From NCBI RefSeq assembly GCF_024661895.1, contig NZ_CP102453.1, positions 1,426,001 to 1,490,000 on the forward strand: 64,000 nt of DNA, read 5' to 3'. Within the stretch, counting starts at the first letter, position 1. Every line of letters starts with the position of its first letter. The notes beneath the pieces are model-generated. The model was not told the origin of the DNA and made no database searches. It was given only the letters and a program-made list of their open reading frames with translations. The stretch is from Fundicoccus culcitae. Its GTDB lineage: Bacteria > Bacillota > Bacilli > Lactobacillales > Aerococcaceae. Of this stretch, positions 31,477 to 40,596 are shown piece by piece. The position numbers were made by a program, and so were the translations under genes.

Positions 31477-32556
31477 TTACCTCTCCTCAAACATCCCCTC
31501 AACAACCTCAATCCGCTTCTCTTCCAAATCCATCACAGCTTGCACCCCATACGGCAGCATCGCATGCGGATACGCATGCCCAAAATTCACATTATACAAA
31601 ATCGGCAAATCTTCATCAGCCGTCACCTCAAGCAATACTGATTTATATGCCTCATAAAAAGCTTCATCCTGAGGCTTGCCCACAATCAAGCCTCGCACCT
31701 GCTCAAAGACGCCTACTTCTTTCAGCTTCCTCAACATCATACCAAATCGTTCAGGCTCCGGCTTTTCCTCACTGGTCTCAAAAAAGAATAACTTATCCTT
31801 CCATTGATCAACCCCAGGAAACAAACCATAGCACTCACTAATTTCCAACTGATCCTCAAAACGCCCACCCACTAACAACTCATACAAACTCTCCAAGCAA
31901 CCACCTAACAACGCTCCCTGTACCCGACCCGAGCCACGCAAAACTTCATAACCATGAGTCTCCTCATGCGCAACCCGCCAAGTCCCAAGCGCTGCCTCAG
32001 AAAAATCACGACGCTCCTCATACCAAACCGGACTCGACTCAATCACATAAGGCGCATCCCCACCAAAATAACGCTCAAACGCCTCCCGCGTATACGGCAA
32101 CATCTCCGGACCCAATTCCGCCAAATCATTCATAAAATTCAACCCATAAAAACTAACCATGCCCAACTGATAAAACATCATATGATTCACCGTCGTATCC
32201 GAATACCCCGTAAAAAGCTTAGGCTGTCGCGCTACCGCCTCAACAAATTCCGCATCATCCAACAAATACGGCGCCAATCGAAACGTATCATCCCCGCCGA
32301 TACTACAAATAATCCCTTTTATCGCATCATCCAAAAACGCCTGCTTCAAATCCTCCGCCCGTTTCTGGGGATATTTATTCAAAAAATCAATGCCCTTCAA
32401 AGCATTCGGCATCACAACCGGTTCAAGCCCCATCGCCCGCAACCGCTCCTGCCCTAACGCCAGCTGATGCCGCGCAAAATCCTCGCCCAACACCCCCCGC
32501 GACAAACTCACAATCGCCACCTTATCCCCTTTTCGCAACGCCCGCGCCTTCTTCAT
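31477..32556 (-). CDS. LD-carboxypeptidase, S66 family (MccF-like)
   Basis: 359-aa cytoplasmic serine peptidase. The S66 family cleaves L,D-bonds in murein tetrapeptides or, in MccF, detoxifies microcin C-like peptide-nucleotides. The nucleophile Ser lies in TGYSDTTVNH, the catalytic Glu in GGCLESL and the His in GHAYPHAMLPYG. The long insert and closing loop favour the MccF/LdcA group without deciding between them. A full-length start (MKKARALRKG) follows a weak ribosome site, and the dispersed 16-bp motif lies 11 nt upstream (32567-32582). It is isolated from its neighbours. Confidence 0.88.
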   Translation of the reverse strand: MKKARALRKGDKVAIVSLSRGVLGEDFARHQLALGQERLRAMGLEPVVMPNALKGIDFLNKYPQKRAEDLKQAFLDDAIKGIICSIGGDDTFRLAPYLLDDAEFVEAVARQPKLFTGYSDTTVNHMMFYQLGMVSFYGLNFMNDLAELGPEMLPYTREAFERYFGGDAPYVIESSPVWYEERRDFSEAALGTWRVAHEETHGYEVLRGSGRVQGALLGGCLESLYELLVGGRFEDQLEISECYGLFPGVDQWKDKLFFFETSEEKPEPERFGMMLRKLKEVGVFEQVRGLIVGKPQDEAFYEAYKSVLLEVTADEDLPILYNVNFGHAYPHAMLPYGVQAVMDLEEKRIEVVEGMFEER

Positions 32557-32617
32557 CCAATCCCCCCAATAAATATCTCTGCTACATTCCCCTTTAAGCA
32601 GTGACCCGATAAGCTCT

Positions 32618-32745
32618 ATTCTGTCCTTTTCCTTATCTATTTTGGACAGAATAGCCCTACTCTGTCCTTTTTCTTATCTATTTTGGACAGATAAGCTCTA
32701 TTCTGTCCTTTTTCCTCGCATTTTTGGACAGAATAGCCGAAACTA
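32618..32745. repeat. Hairpin array, family D (3 units)
   Basis: Units at 32618, 32659 and 32700, exactly 41 bp apart, with CTGTCC/GGACAG arms. Confidence 0.85.
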
Positions 32746-32797
32746 GCAGAAACCCTCAGAATCCACCAACCCTCACCGCACCCCAAACAGGAGTAAG

Positions 32798-32953
32798 TGC
32801 AAAAAATCCGGCGTTGGCCGATAGTCGGGTGAAGAACGGACTGGCGCACCTCTCTCCTTTAGGAGCGTTTAGCCCCTTAGGGAGAGAGTAGCCAGCCGAG
32901 TCGGGAAACCAAGGCTCCCGACGGTTCCACGACCATCGGCAAACGCCAGATTT
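32798..32953 (-). ncRNA. Probable structured RNA between Tex and LD-carboxypeptidase
   Basis: About 155 nt closed by a long imperfect stem. AAAATC, GGCGTT and GCCGAT near 32803-32824 pair with ATCGGC, AACGCC and GATTTTT near 32934-32957. Inside are a stem CTCTCTCC/GGGAGAGAG (32869-32899), CTGGC/GCCAG, and CGGGA/TCCCG (32912-32930). The minus strand ends in six T, so it could be a processed 3' element of tex or an independent small RNA. I do not recognise a known RNA family. Confidence 0.5.
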
Positions 32954-32958
32954 TTGAA

Positions 32959-32974
32959 GCAGTGATATTTATTT
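32959..32974 (+). repeat. Dispersed 16-bp motif, full match at the tex stop codon
   Basis: GCAGTGATATTTATTT. Read along the gene it is AAATAAATATCACTGC, and the TAA is the stop of tex. The same arrangement occurs at the ends of the NERD, GH101, second permease, AAA ATPase, RluA, LysM/3D and aminotransferase genes. Confidence 0.7.
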
Positions 32975-35128
32975 AGAAAACACCCGCTTCAACCCAATCC
33001 GTTGCTTCTTCTTATCCACTGACAAGACTTCGACATCCACGATGTCGCCCACCGCAACAGCTTGCGAGGGATGCTTGATAAACTTGCCCGACAACTTAGA
33101 AATATGAATCAAACCGTCTTCCTTCACGCCAATATCAACAAAAGCCCCAAAATCGACCACATTTCGAACCACACCTTGCAACTGCATCCCAATTTCCAAG
33201 TCATCAATGGTCAGCACATCACTGCGCAAAATCGGCGCATCTTGTTGGTCACGAATATCGTGCAAAGGATTTTTCAAGCCATCGACAATATCACGCAAGG
33301 TTTCCATCCCTACGCCATCATGCTCGGCCACAAAGCCCTTCATATCAAAGCCGTCCAAAGCCGCAACCGCCTCGTCACTGCCAATAGCATCCACCGACAA
33401 ACCTAACGAACCCAAAACAGCTTCAGCCACCCCATAAGACTCTGGGTGAATCGACGTTTGATCCAAAGGATTGTCGCCATTCAATATCCGCAAGAAACCA
33501 ACCGCCTGCTCATAAGACTTCGGCCCCAAACGTTTCACCGACTTAATTTGCGAACGATTCACAAAACGCCCTTCAGCATCTCGCATGGCCACAATATTTT
33601 TTGCCGTCGAAGCCGTCAAACCCGACACATGCTGCAACAAAGGCACCGACGCCGTATTAATATCCACGCCGACCTGGTTCACGGTCATGTTAATCACAAA
33701 ATCCAACTCGTCGTTCAACATATTTTGCGCCACGTCATGTTGGTATTGCCCCACGCCCATGGACTTGGGATCAATCTTAATCAACTCCGCCAAAGGATCC
33801 TGCAAACGCCGCGCAATCGAGACTGCACTCCGCTCCTCCACTTGGAAATCAGGAAACTCATCCCGCGCAATTTGCGAAGCCGAATACACCGAAGCGCCTG
33901 CCTCGCTGACCACGATAAAACGCACTTCCCGCTCAATTTCGCCAACCACTTCGCTGACAAATTGTTCGGACTCACGGCTCGCCGTCCCATTTCCAATCGC
34001 AATCACATCAACATCATAACGCGCAATCAAATCCTTCAACTCAGCCTTGGCCCTAACCCGAGCCCCTTCCCCATTGTGCGGATAAATAATCGCCTTATCC
34101 AACACACGTCCGGTCGGATTAATAATCGCCAACTTGCAACCCGTCCGGTATGCCGGGTCAAAACCCAAGACCACATAACCCTTCAACGGTGGTTGCAACA
34201 ACAAATTCCGCAAGTTTTCGCTAAAGACCGAAATCGCCTGCTTATCCGCTTTTTCATTTAACTCATTGCGAATCTCACGCTCCACCGCCGGCTTGATAAA
34301 CCGCTTGTAGGCATCCGCAATCGCCGCCCGCACTAAGTCCGCCTTATCCGCCCGCAAGCCTGCCGGAACATGGCGCTTCTCCATATAATTTTGCGCCCCC
34401 ACAGGATCCACCTCGATTTTCACCGAAATAACCCCTTCTTTTTCCGCCCGATTAATCGCCAACGTCCGATGCTCCGGAATTTTCTGGATTTGCTCGCGAT
34501 AATCGTAATACATTTGGTAAACGCCCTGCGCATCCAAGGTCGCATCCTTCTCGCTCGTCACCAATTCCGCATTGTAACGGAAAAACTTCCGCATAAACTC
34601 CCGATACTCCGCCTTATCCGACACCTCTTGCGCCAAAATTTCGTGAGCACCCGCTAGAGCCTCCTCAACCCCCACAACCTCTTCGTTAATAAATACCGCT
34701 GCTTTTTCCTCAATGGTTTGTGCGACATCTTCAGGATCCAACAACCAATCCGCTAATGGCTGCAAGCCATTTTCAATGGCAACCATGGCTTTGGTACGGC
34801 GTTTCTGCTTGTAAGGACGATAGATATCCTCCAACTGTTGGAGGGTCGTAGCGATATTTATTTGTTCGGTTAGGTCTTCCGTCAGTTTGCCTTGCTCGTC
34901 GATTAGGCGGTGGACCTCTTCTTTCCGTTCGGTCAGTTGCACGACATAGTGGTGGCGTTGTTGGATGGTGTGGATTTGGACCTCATCCAAAGAACCCGTT
35001 AATTCCTTGCGGTAACGGGCGATGAATGGGATGGTTTTGCCTTCAGCTAAAAGATCAAGCACGACCTCCACTTGCTTAGGACTAATGTTCACTTCTTGAC
35101 TAATTTGTTTTACAATAACTTCCGACAT
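32969..35128 (-). CDS. tex: Tex, S1-domain RNA-binding transcription accessory protein
   Basis: 719 aa, the usual length. Order: N-terminal helical Tex domain, YqgF/RNase H-like domain (GFDPAYRTGCKLAIIN near 323-440), helix-hairpin-helix motifs (near 495-560) and a C-terminal S1 domain (GMQLQGVVRNVVDFGAFVDIG, about 645-715). Tex binds nucleic acids and influences transcription; in streptococci it is non-essential. It follows the PPP-family phosphatase gene with a 3-nt gap, so they are co-transcribed. The structured RNA lies directly downstream. Confidence 0.96.
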   Translation of the reverse strand: MSEVIVKQISQEVNISPKQVEVVLDLLAEGKTIPFIARYRKELTGSLDEVQIHTIQQRHHYVVQLTERKEEVHRLIDEQGKLTEDLTEQINIATTLQQLEDIYRPYKQKRRTKAMVAIENGLQPLADWLLDPEDVAQTIEEKAAVFINEEVVGVEEALAGAHEILAQEVSDKAEYREFMRKFFRYNAELVTSEKDATLDAQGVYQMYYDYREQIQKIPEHRTLAINRAEKEGVISVKIEVDPVGAQNYMEKRHVPAGLRADKADLVRAAIADAYKRFIKPAVEREIRNELNEKADKQAISVFSENLRNLLLQPPLKGYVVLGFDPAYRTGCKLAIINPTGRVLDKAIIYPHNGEGARVRAKAELKDLIARYDVDVIAIGNGTASRESEQFVSEVVGEIEREVRFIVVSEAGASVYSASQIARDEFPDFQVEERSAVSIARRLQDPLAELIKIDPKSMGVGQYQHDVAQNMLNDELDFVINMTVNQVGVDINTASVPLLQHVSGLTASTAKNIVAMRDAEGRFVNRSQIKSVKRLGPKSYEQAVGFLRILNGDNPLDQTSIHPESYGVAEAVLGSLGLSVDAIGSDEAVAALDGFDMKGFVAEHDGVGMETLRDIVDGLKNPLHDIRDQQDAPILRSDVLTIDDLEIGMQLQGVVRNVVDFGAFVDIGVKEDGLIHISKLSGKFIKHPSQAVAVGDIVDVEVLSVDKKKQRIGLKRVFSK

Positions 35129-35131
35129 CTA

Positions 35132-35860
35132 CTAATTCTCCTTATGTGTCTCAATTTGATACGTTTCTAATACAGTATGGGCATCAATAACGATAGCGGT
35201 TAGACGGCCGCCGTAAACAGCTCCCGTATCAATGCCAATTTTGCGATCCTCTTGCCAAATAGAAAAATCATTGAAATTTTGATGCAGCATCATGGTTGGG
35301 GTATGCCCAAAAATAATGGTATGCCCTGTGTGATTATCCTTATAATGGAAAGGTTCGCGAATCCAAATAAAATCAAAGGGCTTGGTTTGACGCCAATCGG
35401 TCAGGCTTAAATCAACCCCCGCATGCACAACGATAAATTCACCAAACGTATAATAATAAGGCAAATGACTGAGCCAATCTCTTAACCACGGCAAAGTTTG
35501 CATGACTTCTTTGGCAATCCGCTTGGCACTGAAGGTATTTATTTGAAGTTCTGGAATTTCTAGGATATTGCTGATGGTCGTCGTTCCGCCATTGCGTTTG
35601 TAAAGATTCCAATTCATCATGGGATGATCCAAGAAATCCAACAATAATTGTTCATGGTTGCCGCGCAAACAAATGGCGCCCTCTTCTTGGTTCAAGGCAT
35701 AAACTTTTTGGAGGGTCGCAGCTGAATTATGACCACGGTCGATATAATCGCCCACAAAAACCAATTGCTGACTGGCTTTATCCCATTTTTTGAGTATGTC
35801 GTCTAAGGCTTGATCCATGCCGTGAATGTCGCCAATAATAAAGGCTTGTTCTTTTCCCAT
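35132..35860 (-). CDS. PPP-family metallophosphatase (PrpE/ApaH-like)
   Basis: 242-aa cytoplasmic phosphoesterase. The three PPP blocks are intact: GDIHGMDQAL, VGDYIDRGHNS and LRGNHEQLL, plus the later VVHAGVD and IIFGHTP histidines. Bacterial members act on phosphoproteins or on dinucleoside polyphosphates; the sequence alone does not decide. The ribosome site is AGGAGG. First gene of a two-gene unit with tex. Confidence 0.88.
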   Translation of the reverse strand: MGKEQAFIIGDIHGMDQALDDILKKWDKASQQLVFVGDYIDRGHNSAATLQKVYALNQEEGAICLRGNHEQLLLDFLDHPMMNWNLYKRNGGTTTISNILEIPELQINTFSAKRIAKEVMQTLPWLRDWLSHLPYYYTFGEFIVVHAGVDLSLTDWRQTKPFDFIWIREPFHYKDNHTGHTIIFGHTPTMMLHQNFNDFSIWQEDRKIGIDTGAVYGGRLTAIVIDAHTVLETYQIETHKEN

Positions 35861-35974
35861 AACGGTACCTCCTTCGCTAATTGTTACGCTTTATTATATC
35901 ATACATCCCGTGAGCTGTTTTAGCAAAAAACACGAACGTTCGGAGATATTTATTTAAAAAGGTTTGAGAAAGGA

Positions 35975-36002
35975 TTGTATTTCTTTAAGGTTTTGTTATA
36001 AT
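35975..36002 (+). promoter_or_regulatory. Promoter of the NCS2 permease gene
   Basis: TTGTAT (35975-35980), a 16-nt spacer and a perfect TATAAT (35997-36002). Transcription should start near 36009, leaving a leader of only about 22 nt, too short for a purine riboswitch. Confidence 0.7.
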
Positions 36003-36030
36003 TCCTTTATTAATTCTTAGGAGGTTCCTA

Positions 36031-37488
36031 GTGGAAAACTTTTTTAAATTGAAGGAAAACAACACAACCGTCGCAACCGAGGTAACAGCGGGGATTACAA
36101 CCTTTTTGGCCATGTCTTACATCATTTTCGTCAACCCAGCCATTTTATCTTTATCCGGCATGCCTAGCCAAGCAGTCTTCTTAGCCACGATTTTCGCAGC
36201 AGCTGTTTCAACCTTAATCATCGGTTTGTTCGCCAATGTTCCCTACGCCTTAGCACCCGGCATGGGACTCAACGCCTTCTTCACTTACACCGTCGTGTTC
36301 AGCCTCGGTTTTACATGGCAAGAAGCTTTATCCATGGTGTTTCTATGTGGGATTTTAAACGTTTTGCTGACGGTAACCAAAATCCGTAAACTCTTAATTA
36401 CCGCCATACCCGACTCATTGCAACACGCCATTTCCGCGGGTATCGGGGTCTTTATCGGATATGTTGGGATTAAAAATGCCGGTTTGTTGAGCTTTACGAT
36501 TGAAGGCAATCAAATCATTTCAATAAATAACGCTGCGCCTGACGTGGCTGATCTTTCTAATGGGATTGACACGATTGTCGCCAATTCAGGCACGCTGCCA
36601 GCTTTAGTGGATTTTACTGATCCTAGCGTGCTGATTGCTTTGTTTGGTTTGGCTTTAACCATTGCTTTGATGCTGAAAAAAGTGAAAGGCGATATTTTAA
36701 TTGGGATTGTTGCGACTACATTGTTAGCCATTCTAGTCGGCGTGGTTGATTTAAGTGCCATTGACTTTGCCGGTAATTCTTTAAGTAACGCCTTTAGTGA
36801 ATTAAGCCAAACATTCTTAGTGATTTTCAAACCCGAAGGTTTACCATCCTTGTTTGGCGATATGTCGCGCATGCCCTTAGTCTTGATGACCATTTTCTCC
36901 TTCTCTTTATCCGATATTTTTGACACCATCGGAACCTTTATCGGTACAGGTCGTCGTTCAGGCATTTTCTCAGCCGAAGATGAGCGCGCATTAGAAAATT
37001 CATCCGGCTTTTCGTCCAAGATGGACAAAGCGCTGTTCGCTGACTCTATCGGAACGATTATCGGCGCCTTATTCGGAACATCAAACACCACAACCTTCGT
37101 CGAATCTGCAGCTGGTATTGGTGCAGGTGGACGGACAGGGTTAACGTCCGTCGTGACCGCTATATGTTTCTTATTGTCTGCTTTCGCGGCCCCCATCATT
37201 AGCGTGGTGCCATCTGCTGCGACAGCACCGGCTTTAATCATCGTGGGGATTTTGATGGTCGCCTCATTTGGAGACATTAATTGGAACGACTTCGCCGAAG
37301 CCGCCCCCGCTTTCTTTGCTTCTATTTTTATGGGATTGGCCTACTCGATTTCTTACGGGATTGCCGCCGGTTTTATCGTTTATGGTTTAGTCAAAACCGT
37401 CCAAGGCAAAGCACGTGACGTGCACTGGATTATTTGGGTCTCGATTGCCTTGTTTGTGTTGAATTTTGTGATAATGGCGATGATTTAG
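36031..37488 (+). CDS. NCS2-family purine permease (PbuG/PbuO/AzgA type)
   Basis: 485-aa membrane carrier for guanine/hypoxanthine or adenine by proton symport. The AzgA-like subgroup is marked by ITTFLAMSYIIFVNPAIL near the N-terminus, APGMGLNAFF near 78, and GALFGTSNTTTFVESAAGI near 345. About 12-14 helices. The start is GTG with AGGAGG 7 nt upstream. It is transcribed alone, with its own promoter and terminator. Purines taken up here are not linked in sequence to the ureide island 3 kb away, although both concern purine nitrogen. Confidence 0.93.
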   Translation: MENFFKLKENNTTVATEVTAGITTFLAMSYIIFVNPAILSLSGMPSQAVFLATIFAAAVSTLIIGLFANVPYALAPGMGLNAFFTYTVVFSLGFTWQEALSMVFLCGILNVLLTVTKIRKLLITAIPDSLQHAISAGIGVFIGYVGIKNAGLLSFTIEGNQIISINNAAPDVADLSNGIDTIVANSGTLPALVDFTDPSVLIALFGLALTIALMLKKVKGDILIGIVATTLLAILVGVVDLSAIDFAGNSLSNAFSELSQTFLVIFKPEGLPSLFGDMSRMPLVLMTIFSFSLSDIFDTIGTFIGTGRRSGIFSAEDERALENSSGFSSKMDKALFADSIGTIIGALFGTSNTTTFVESAAGIGAGGRTGLTSVVTAICFLLSAFAAPIISVVPSAATAPALIIVGILMVASFGDINWNDFAEAAPAFFASIFMGLAYSISYGIAAGFIVYGLVKTVQGKARDVHWIIWVSIALFVLNFVIMAMI

Positions 37489-37512
37489 TAAGTTTTCGCT
37501 TAGCAGCCCTTG

Positions 37513-37539
37513 CAGCCCCGTTTACGGGGCTGTTTTTTT
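37513..37539 (+). terminator. Terminator of the NCS2 permease gene
   Basis: Perfect CAGCCCCG/CGGGGCTG stem, TTTA loop and seven T. Confidence 0.92.
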
Positions 37540-37566
37540 GTGGGGATAGGTCGGTATGGTTGCTGA

Positions 37567-37725
37567 GGTGGCGAAGGCATGTTGGCTCTTCGCCAGCTAT
37601 TTGATTGGGTGGCGAAGGTCACCTTTGTCTTCGCCACCTATCTTATTTGCCGGCGAGCACCTCTATCTCCCTCGCCACCTATTTGATTAGGTGGCGAAAG
37701 TCAAGTACTCCTCCGCCAGCTTTTT
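37567..37725. repeat. Hairpin array, family H (4 units, exact 41 bp)
   Basis: Units at 37567, 37608, 37649 and 37690 with GGTGGCGA/TCGCCACC arms (variant GCCGGCGA in the third). It precedes the second NERD gene; the same family follows that gene. Confidence 0.88.
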
Positions 37726-37825
37726 CATTTTCCATTTGAAAATATAAATATTTAAAAATAAAAAAGTGGAATTAGGCATTTTTTGTGTATTTATATATGT
37801 AAGGTTAAAAAAAGGAGGTGAGAAC

Positions 37826-38755
37826 ATGCAAAAATTGGAGAAAAGTGATGAGCTGATAGTGTTGGAGTTCATGGAAAAGCGTCAGGCGCTTCCTAATAAA
37901 AAAATGGAAAAAAGACGAAAATATTTATCTAAGGGTTATGAAGGTGAGTTAGAATTTATTAAATGGTTTAATGAATACCAACCTGGTAATTGGGTGTTAG
38001 TAATCAACTATTGGTTTAAAGACGACTATACGATGCAGGCTGATTTTATCTTGCTGTCATCGTATCAGTGGATAGTGATAGATGTGAAAAATTATGATGG
38101 GATTTATCGCTATAATGGTCACGGTGAAGGTTGGTTAAATGATTTAAAATTAAATGGTGATAATTTCCTTACGCTCAGCAATCGAACAAATAGTATACGT
38201 AACATTGCGCAAGGGATTGATCCCCACATCCAAGTGACGTCCGCAATGATATTTATTAATCAGCATAATGAGGTTTTTATTGAAGTGCCAGTACAAGCAA
38301 AGGTGGTGAAGCGGGATCAGTTGAAGCGATATCTTCAGGGGTTACCGCGGGTGGCGCCGATGCCGGATTGGGAGCTGGGGGATGTGATACAGGTGTTGAA
38401 TACGCATAAGACGAGCTATGGGATTCCGTTTGAGGCAATGGCACCGGAGGATTTTGGGCAGTTGCGGAAAGGGATTTATTGTCCGAAGTGTCATGAGTAT
38501 GACATGGAATTTAGGCATGATTATGTGAAATGTCGTAATTGTGGGACAACTGAAAAAAATGGTGAGATTATTTATCGTCATGCAATTGAGCTCAGTTATT
38601 TATTCTATAAACATCCAGAAATGGTGTCAACTAAAAATATTTATGAGTTGATAGATGAGAAAATCAGTAAGCGAACGATTAGAACTTATCTTAGTTCGTA
38701 CTTTAAACCAATCTATAAAAGTGTTAGTACGTATTTTGTAGTAAATAGGCCATAG
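37826..38755 (+). CDS. NERD-domain protein with zinc ribbon (paralogue 2)
   Basis: 309 aa with the same order as the protein at 7679-8587. A NERD domain (about 30-150) has KGYEGELEFIKWF, QADFILLSS and IVIDVKNYDG. A zinc ribbon (YCPKCHEYD and VKCRNCGTT) is followed by a C-terminal winged-helix-like part (NIYELIDEKISKRTIRTYL). The two share the motif order and clear identity but differ in codon use: this copy's first two thirds are AT-rich, with a GC-richer segment near 38310-38470. The ATG at 37826 has AAAGGAGGTGAG just before it. It lies between two family H arrays. Probable nucleic-acid enzyme or sensor; function unproven. Confidence 0.8.
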   Translation: MQKLEKSDELIVLEFMEKRQALPNKKMEKRRKYLSKGYEGELEFIKWFNEYQPGNWVLVINYWFKDDYTMQADFILLSSYQWIVIDVKNYDGIYRYNGHGEGWLNDLKLNGDNFLTLSNRTNSIRNIAQGIDPHIQVTSAMIFINQHNEVFIEVPVQAKVVKRDQLKRYLQGLPRVAPMPDWELGDVIQVLNTHKTSYGIPFEAMAPEDFGQLRKGIYCPKCHEYDMEFRHDYVKCRNCGTTEKNGEIIYRHAIELSYLFYKHPEMVSTKNIYELIDEKISKRTIRTYLSSYFKPIYKSVSTYFVVNRP

Positions 38756-38815
38756 AACAGTTACGTCAGTATAAATAAATAATTAATTAAATAATTTTTT
38801 ACCATTTATAAGTTT

Positions 38816-39020
38816 GGTGGCGAGGCGGCTACATCGCTTCGCCATCTATTTAATTTGCCGGCGAGCAACACTATCTTCCTCGCCACCTAACATATTTGCT
38901 GGCGAAGCCTCACTACTTCCTCGCCACCTAACCTATTTGCTGGCGAAGCCTCACTACTTCTTCGCCACCTAACCTATTTGCTGGCGAAGCCTCACTACTT
39001 CTTCGCCACCTACCAAAACT
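38816..39020. repeat. Hairpin array, family H (5 units, exact 41 bp)
   Basis: Units at 38816, 38857, 38898, 38939 and 38980. The last three are nearly identical, which suggests recent tandem copying. The stretch 39021-39287 is AT-rich promoter DNA for the next gene, with CATTATGAATAATA at 39124, similar to CATTATGAACAACG at 49091. Confidence 0.88.
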
Positions 39021-39287
39021 CTATCGCTTCCTACTTCACCGCATCATTACCTTCTTCCCGCCTTCATCCTCAACCATATTCACTTCTATCTTCTAATAAA
39101 TTCCACGCTATTCATTTTATACATTATGAATAATAATACTTAAATCATTGTATATCATCAACAATGTAACCGCTTATTATGATTTGTATAATTAAGTAAA
39201 TATTTAGGTTTGAGAATAGTTACTTAATGAAAGGAGATTTTAGTAGATATATCTATTACATAATTTACAATAAGATAGGAGACGATT

Positions 39288-40544
39288 ATGAAGAAATATA
39301 AATTATCTCTCACGACACAAATCATTATTGCTACCATCGCTGGTATCTTATTTGGTGCGTTAGTCGGAGAATGGGCTCATAACTTACAATTTATTGGAAC
39401 AATCTTTATTCGTTTGATCCAAATGTCAGTTGTACTGTTAGTTATGACCTCAGTCATTACCGCAATCGGGAATATGGGGACTGAAAATGAAGATGAAGCT
39501 ATTGGCTTAAAAATCGGAATTCGGACTTTTGGATGGATAATCTTTTGTACCTTACTGGCAGCACTACTTGGATTCCTGTTAGCAACATGGATACGACCAG
39601 GCGAAGGCATGGTTATTGAACAAGCATACTCAGCTGAAGAAACGGTGACTATCGGCTTCCAAGAAACTATAACTAATTTTGTTTCAACTAATATTTTTGC
39701 ATCCATGTCAGAAGGTAATATGATTCAAATCATTGTTTTTTCAGTTCTTTTTGGCGTTGGATTAAATCAATGGACCAAATCCTCCAAAGATAATACCCTC
39801 CTTAAAGTTTTACAACACACAAACTCTGTGACATTAAATATTATCCAAATGGTCATGAAATTAGCCCCTATCGGTATATTTGCATTACTAGCAGATGTTG
39901 CTGGAACCATTGGTTTTAGTGTAGTGATACCCATGATGAAATATTTAGGGACCTTATTTATAGGTGTCGTAATTTTTATGGTCTTTATGATTTTCTTTAC
40001 CAGTGCAATTTGCAAACTTAATCCAAGACTAATGCCTAAAAAATTCGTAGATATGTCCCTAATTGCTTTAACGACAACAAGTTCCGCTATTGCTTTCCCA
40101 ACTGCACTTAAAGACAGTAAAGAAAAATTCGGTATTCGTGAAGACGTCGCAAACTTCACAATGAGTATTGGTATGACTTCAGGAAGTGCTGGTGCTGCTA
40201 TGAGTTATGTTATTATGATTCTTTTTATGCAACAAGCTTCTGATGTTAGTTTAACTTGGATCCAACTAGTCGTTGGAATATTCTTAGCCATCATGTTAAC
40301 CCTTGGGACAATTACCGTTCCCGGTGGTTCTGCAGTAGTTGCGACATTTCTGGCTTCTTCTCTTGGATTACCCGTCGAATCCATCGCTCTCATCATTGGT
40401 GTAGATTGGTTCGCCGGCATGTTCCGAACTTTCCTCAATGTAAATAATGATGTTCTTGTCTCCTTACTCGTCGCTAATAGCGTGGATGCCATTGACCGAG
40501 ATATTTATAACGAAGTAAAAACCTTTGAACCTCAAGTCAAATAA
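39288..40544 (+). CDS. DAACS dicarboxylate/amino acid:cation symporter
   Basis: 418-aa membrane carrier of the GltP/DctA family with eight helices and two re-entrant loops. The family's serine-rich loop appears as ALTTTSSAIAFPTAL, and the GMTSGSAGAAMSYVI and TVPGGSAVVATFLAS segments carry the cation and substrate sites. It ends convergently with carbamate kinase and belongs to the AT-rich island, so it may move a pathway acid such as oxamate or an amino acid; this is inference. The ribosome site is ATAGGAG. Substrate unresolved. Confidence 0.9.
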   Translation: MKKYKLSLTTQIIIATIAGILFGALVGEWAHNLQFIGTIFIRLIQMSVVLLVMTSVITAIGNMGTENEDEAIGLKIGIRTFGWIIFCTLLAALLGFLLATWIRPGEGMVIEQAYSAEETVTIGFQETITNFVSTNIFASMSEGNMIQIIVFSVLFGVGLNQWTKSSKDNTLLKVLQHTNSVTLNIIQMVMKLAPIGIFALLADVAGTIGFSVVIPMMKYLGTLFIGVVIFMVFMIFFTSAICKLNPRLMPKKFVDMSLIALTTTSSAIAFPTALKDSKEKFGIREDVANFTMSIGMTSGSAGAAMSYVIMILFMQQASDVSLTWIQLVVGIFLAIMLTLGTITVPGGSAVVATFLASSLGLPVESIALIIGVDWFAGMFRTFLNVNNDVLVSLLVANSVDAIDRDIYNEVKTFEPQVK

Positions 40545-40560
40545 ATACCCCCGTATAAAA

Positions 40561-40593
40561 TAAAAAACCGCTAATCACTTAGCGGATTTTTTT
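40561..40593. terminator. Bidirectional terminator, symporter/carbamate kinase
   Basis: CCGCTAA/TTAGCGG stem, loop TCAC, A6 on one side and T7 on the other, between two convergent genes. Confidence 0.9.
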
Positions 40594-40596
40594 GTT

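Noticed and set aside
35940-36030. Purine riboswitch before the NCS2 permease
   Set aside because: The TATAAT box lies about 30 nt before the start codon, leaving a leader too short for an aptamer.
37766-37825. Upstream start for the second NERD protein
   Set aside because: The strong AAAGGAGGTGAG site directly precedes the ATG at 37826, and the extra 20 residues have no match in the paralogue.
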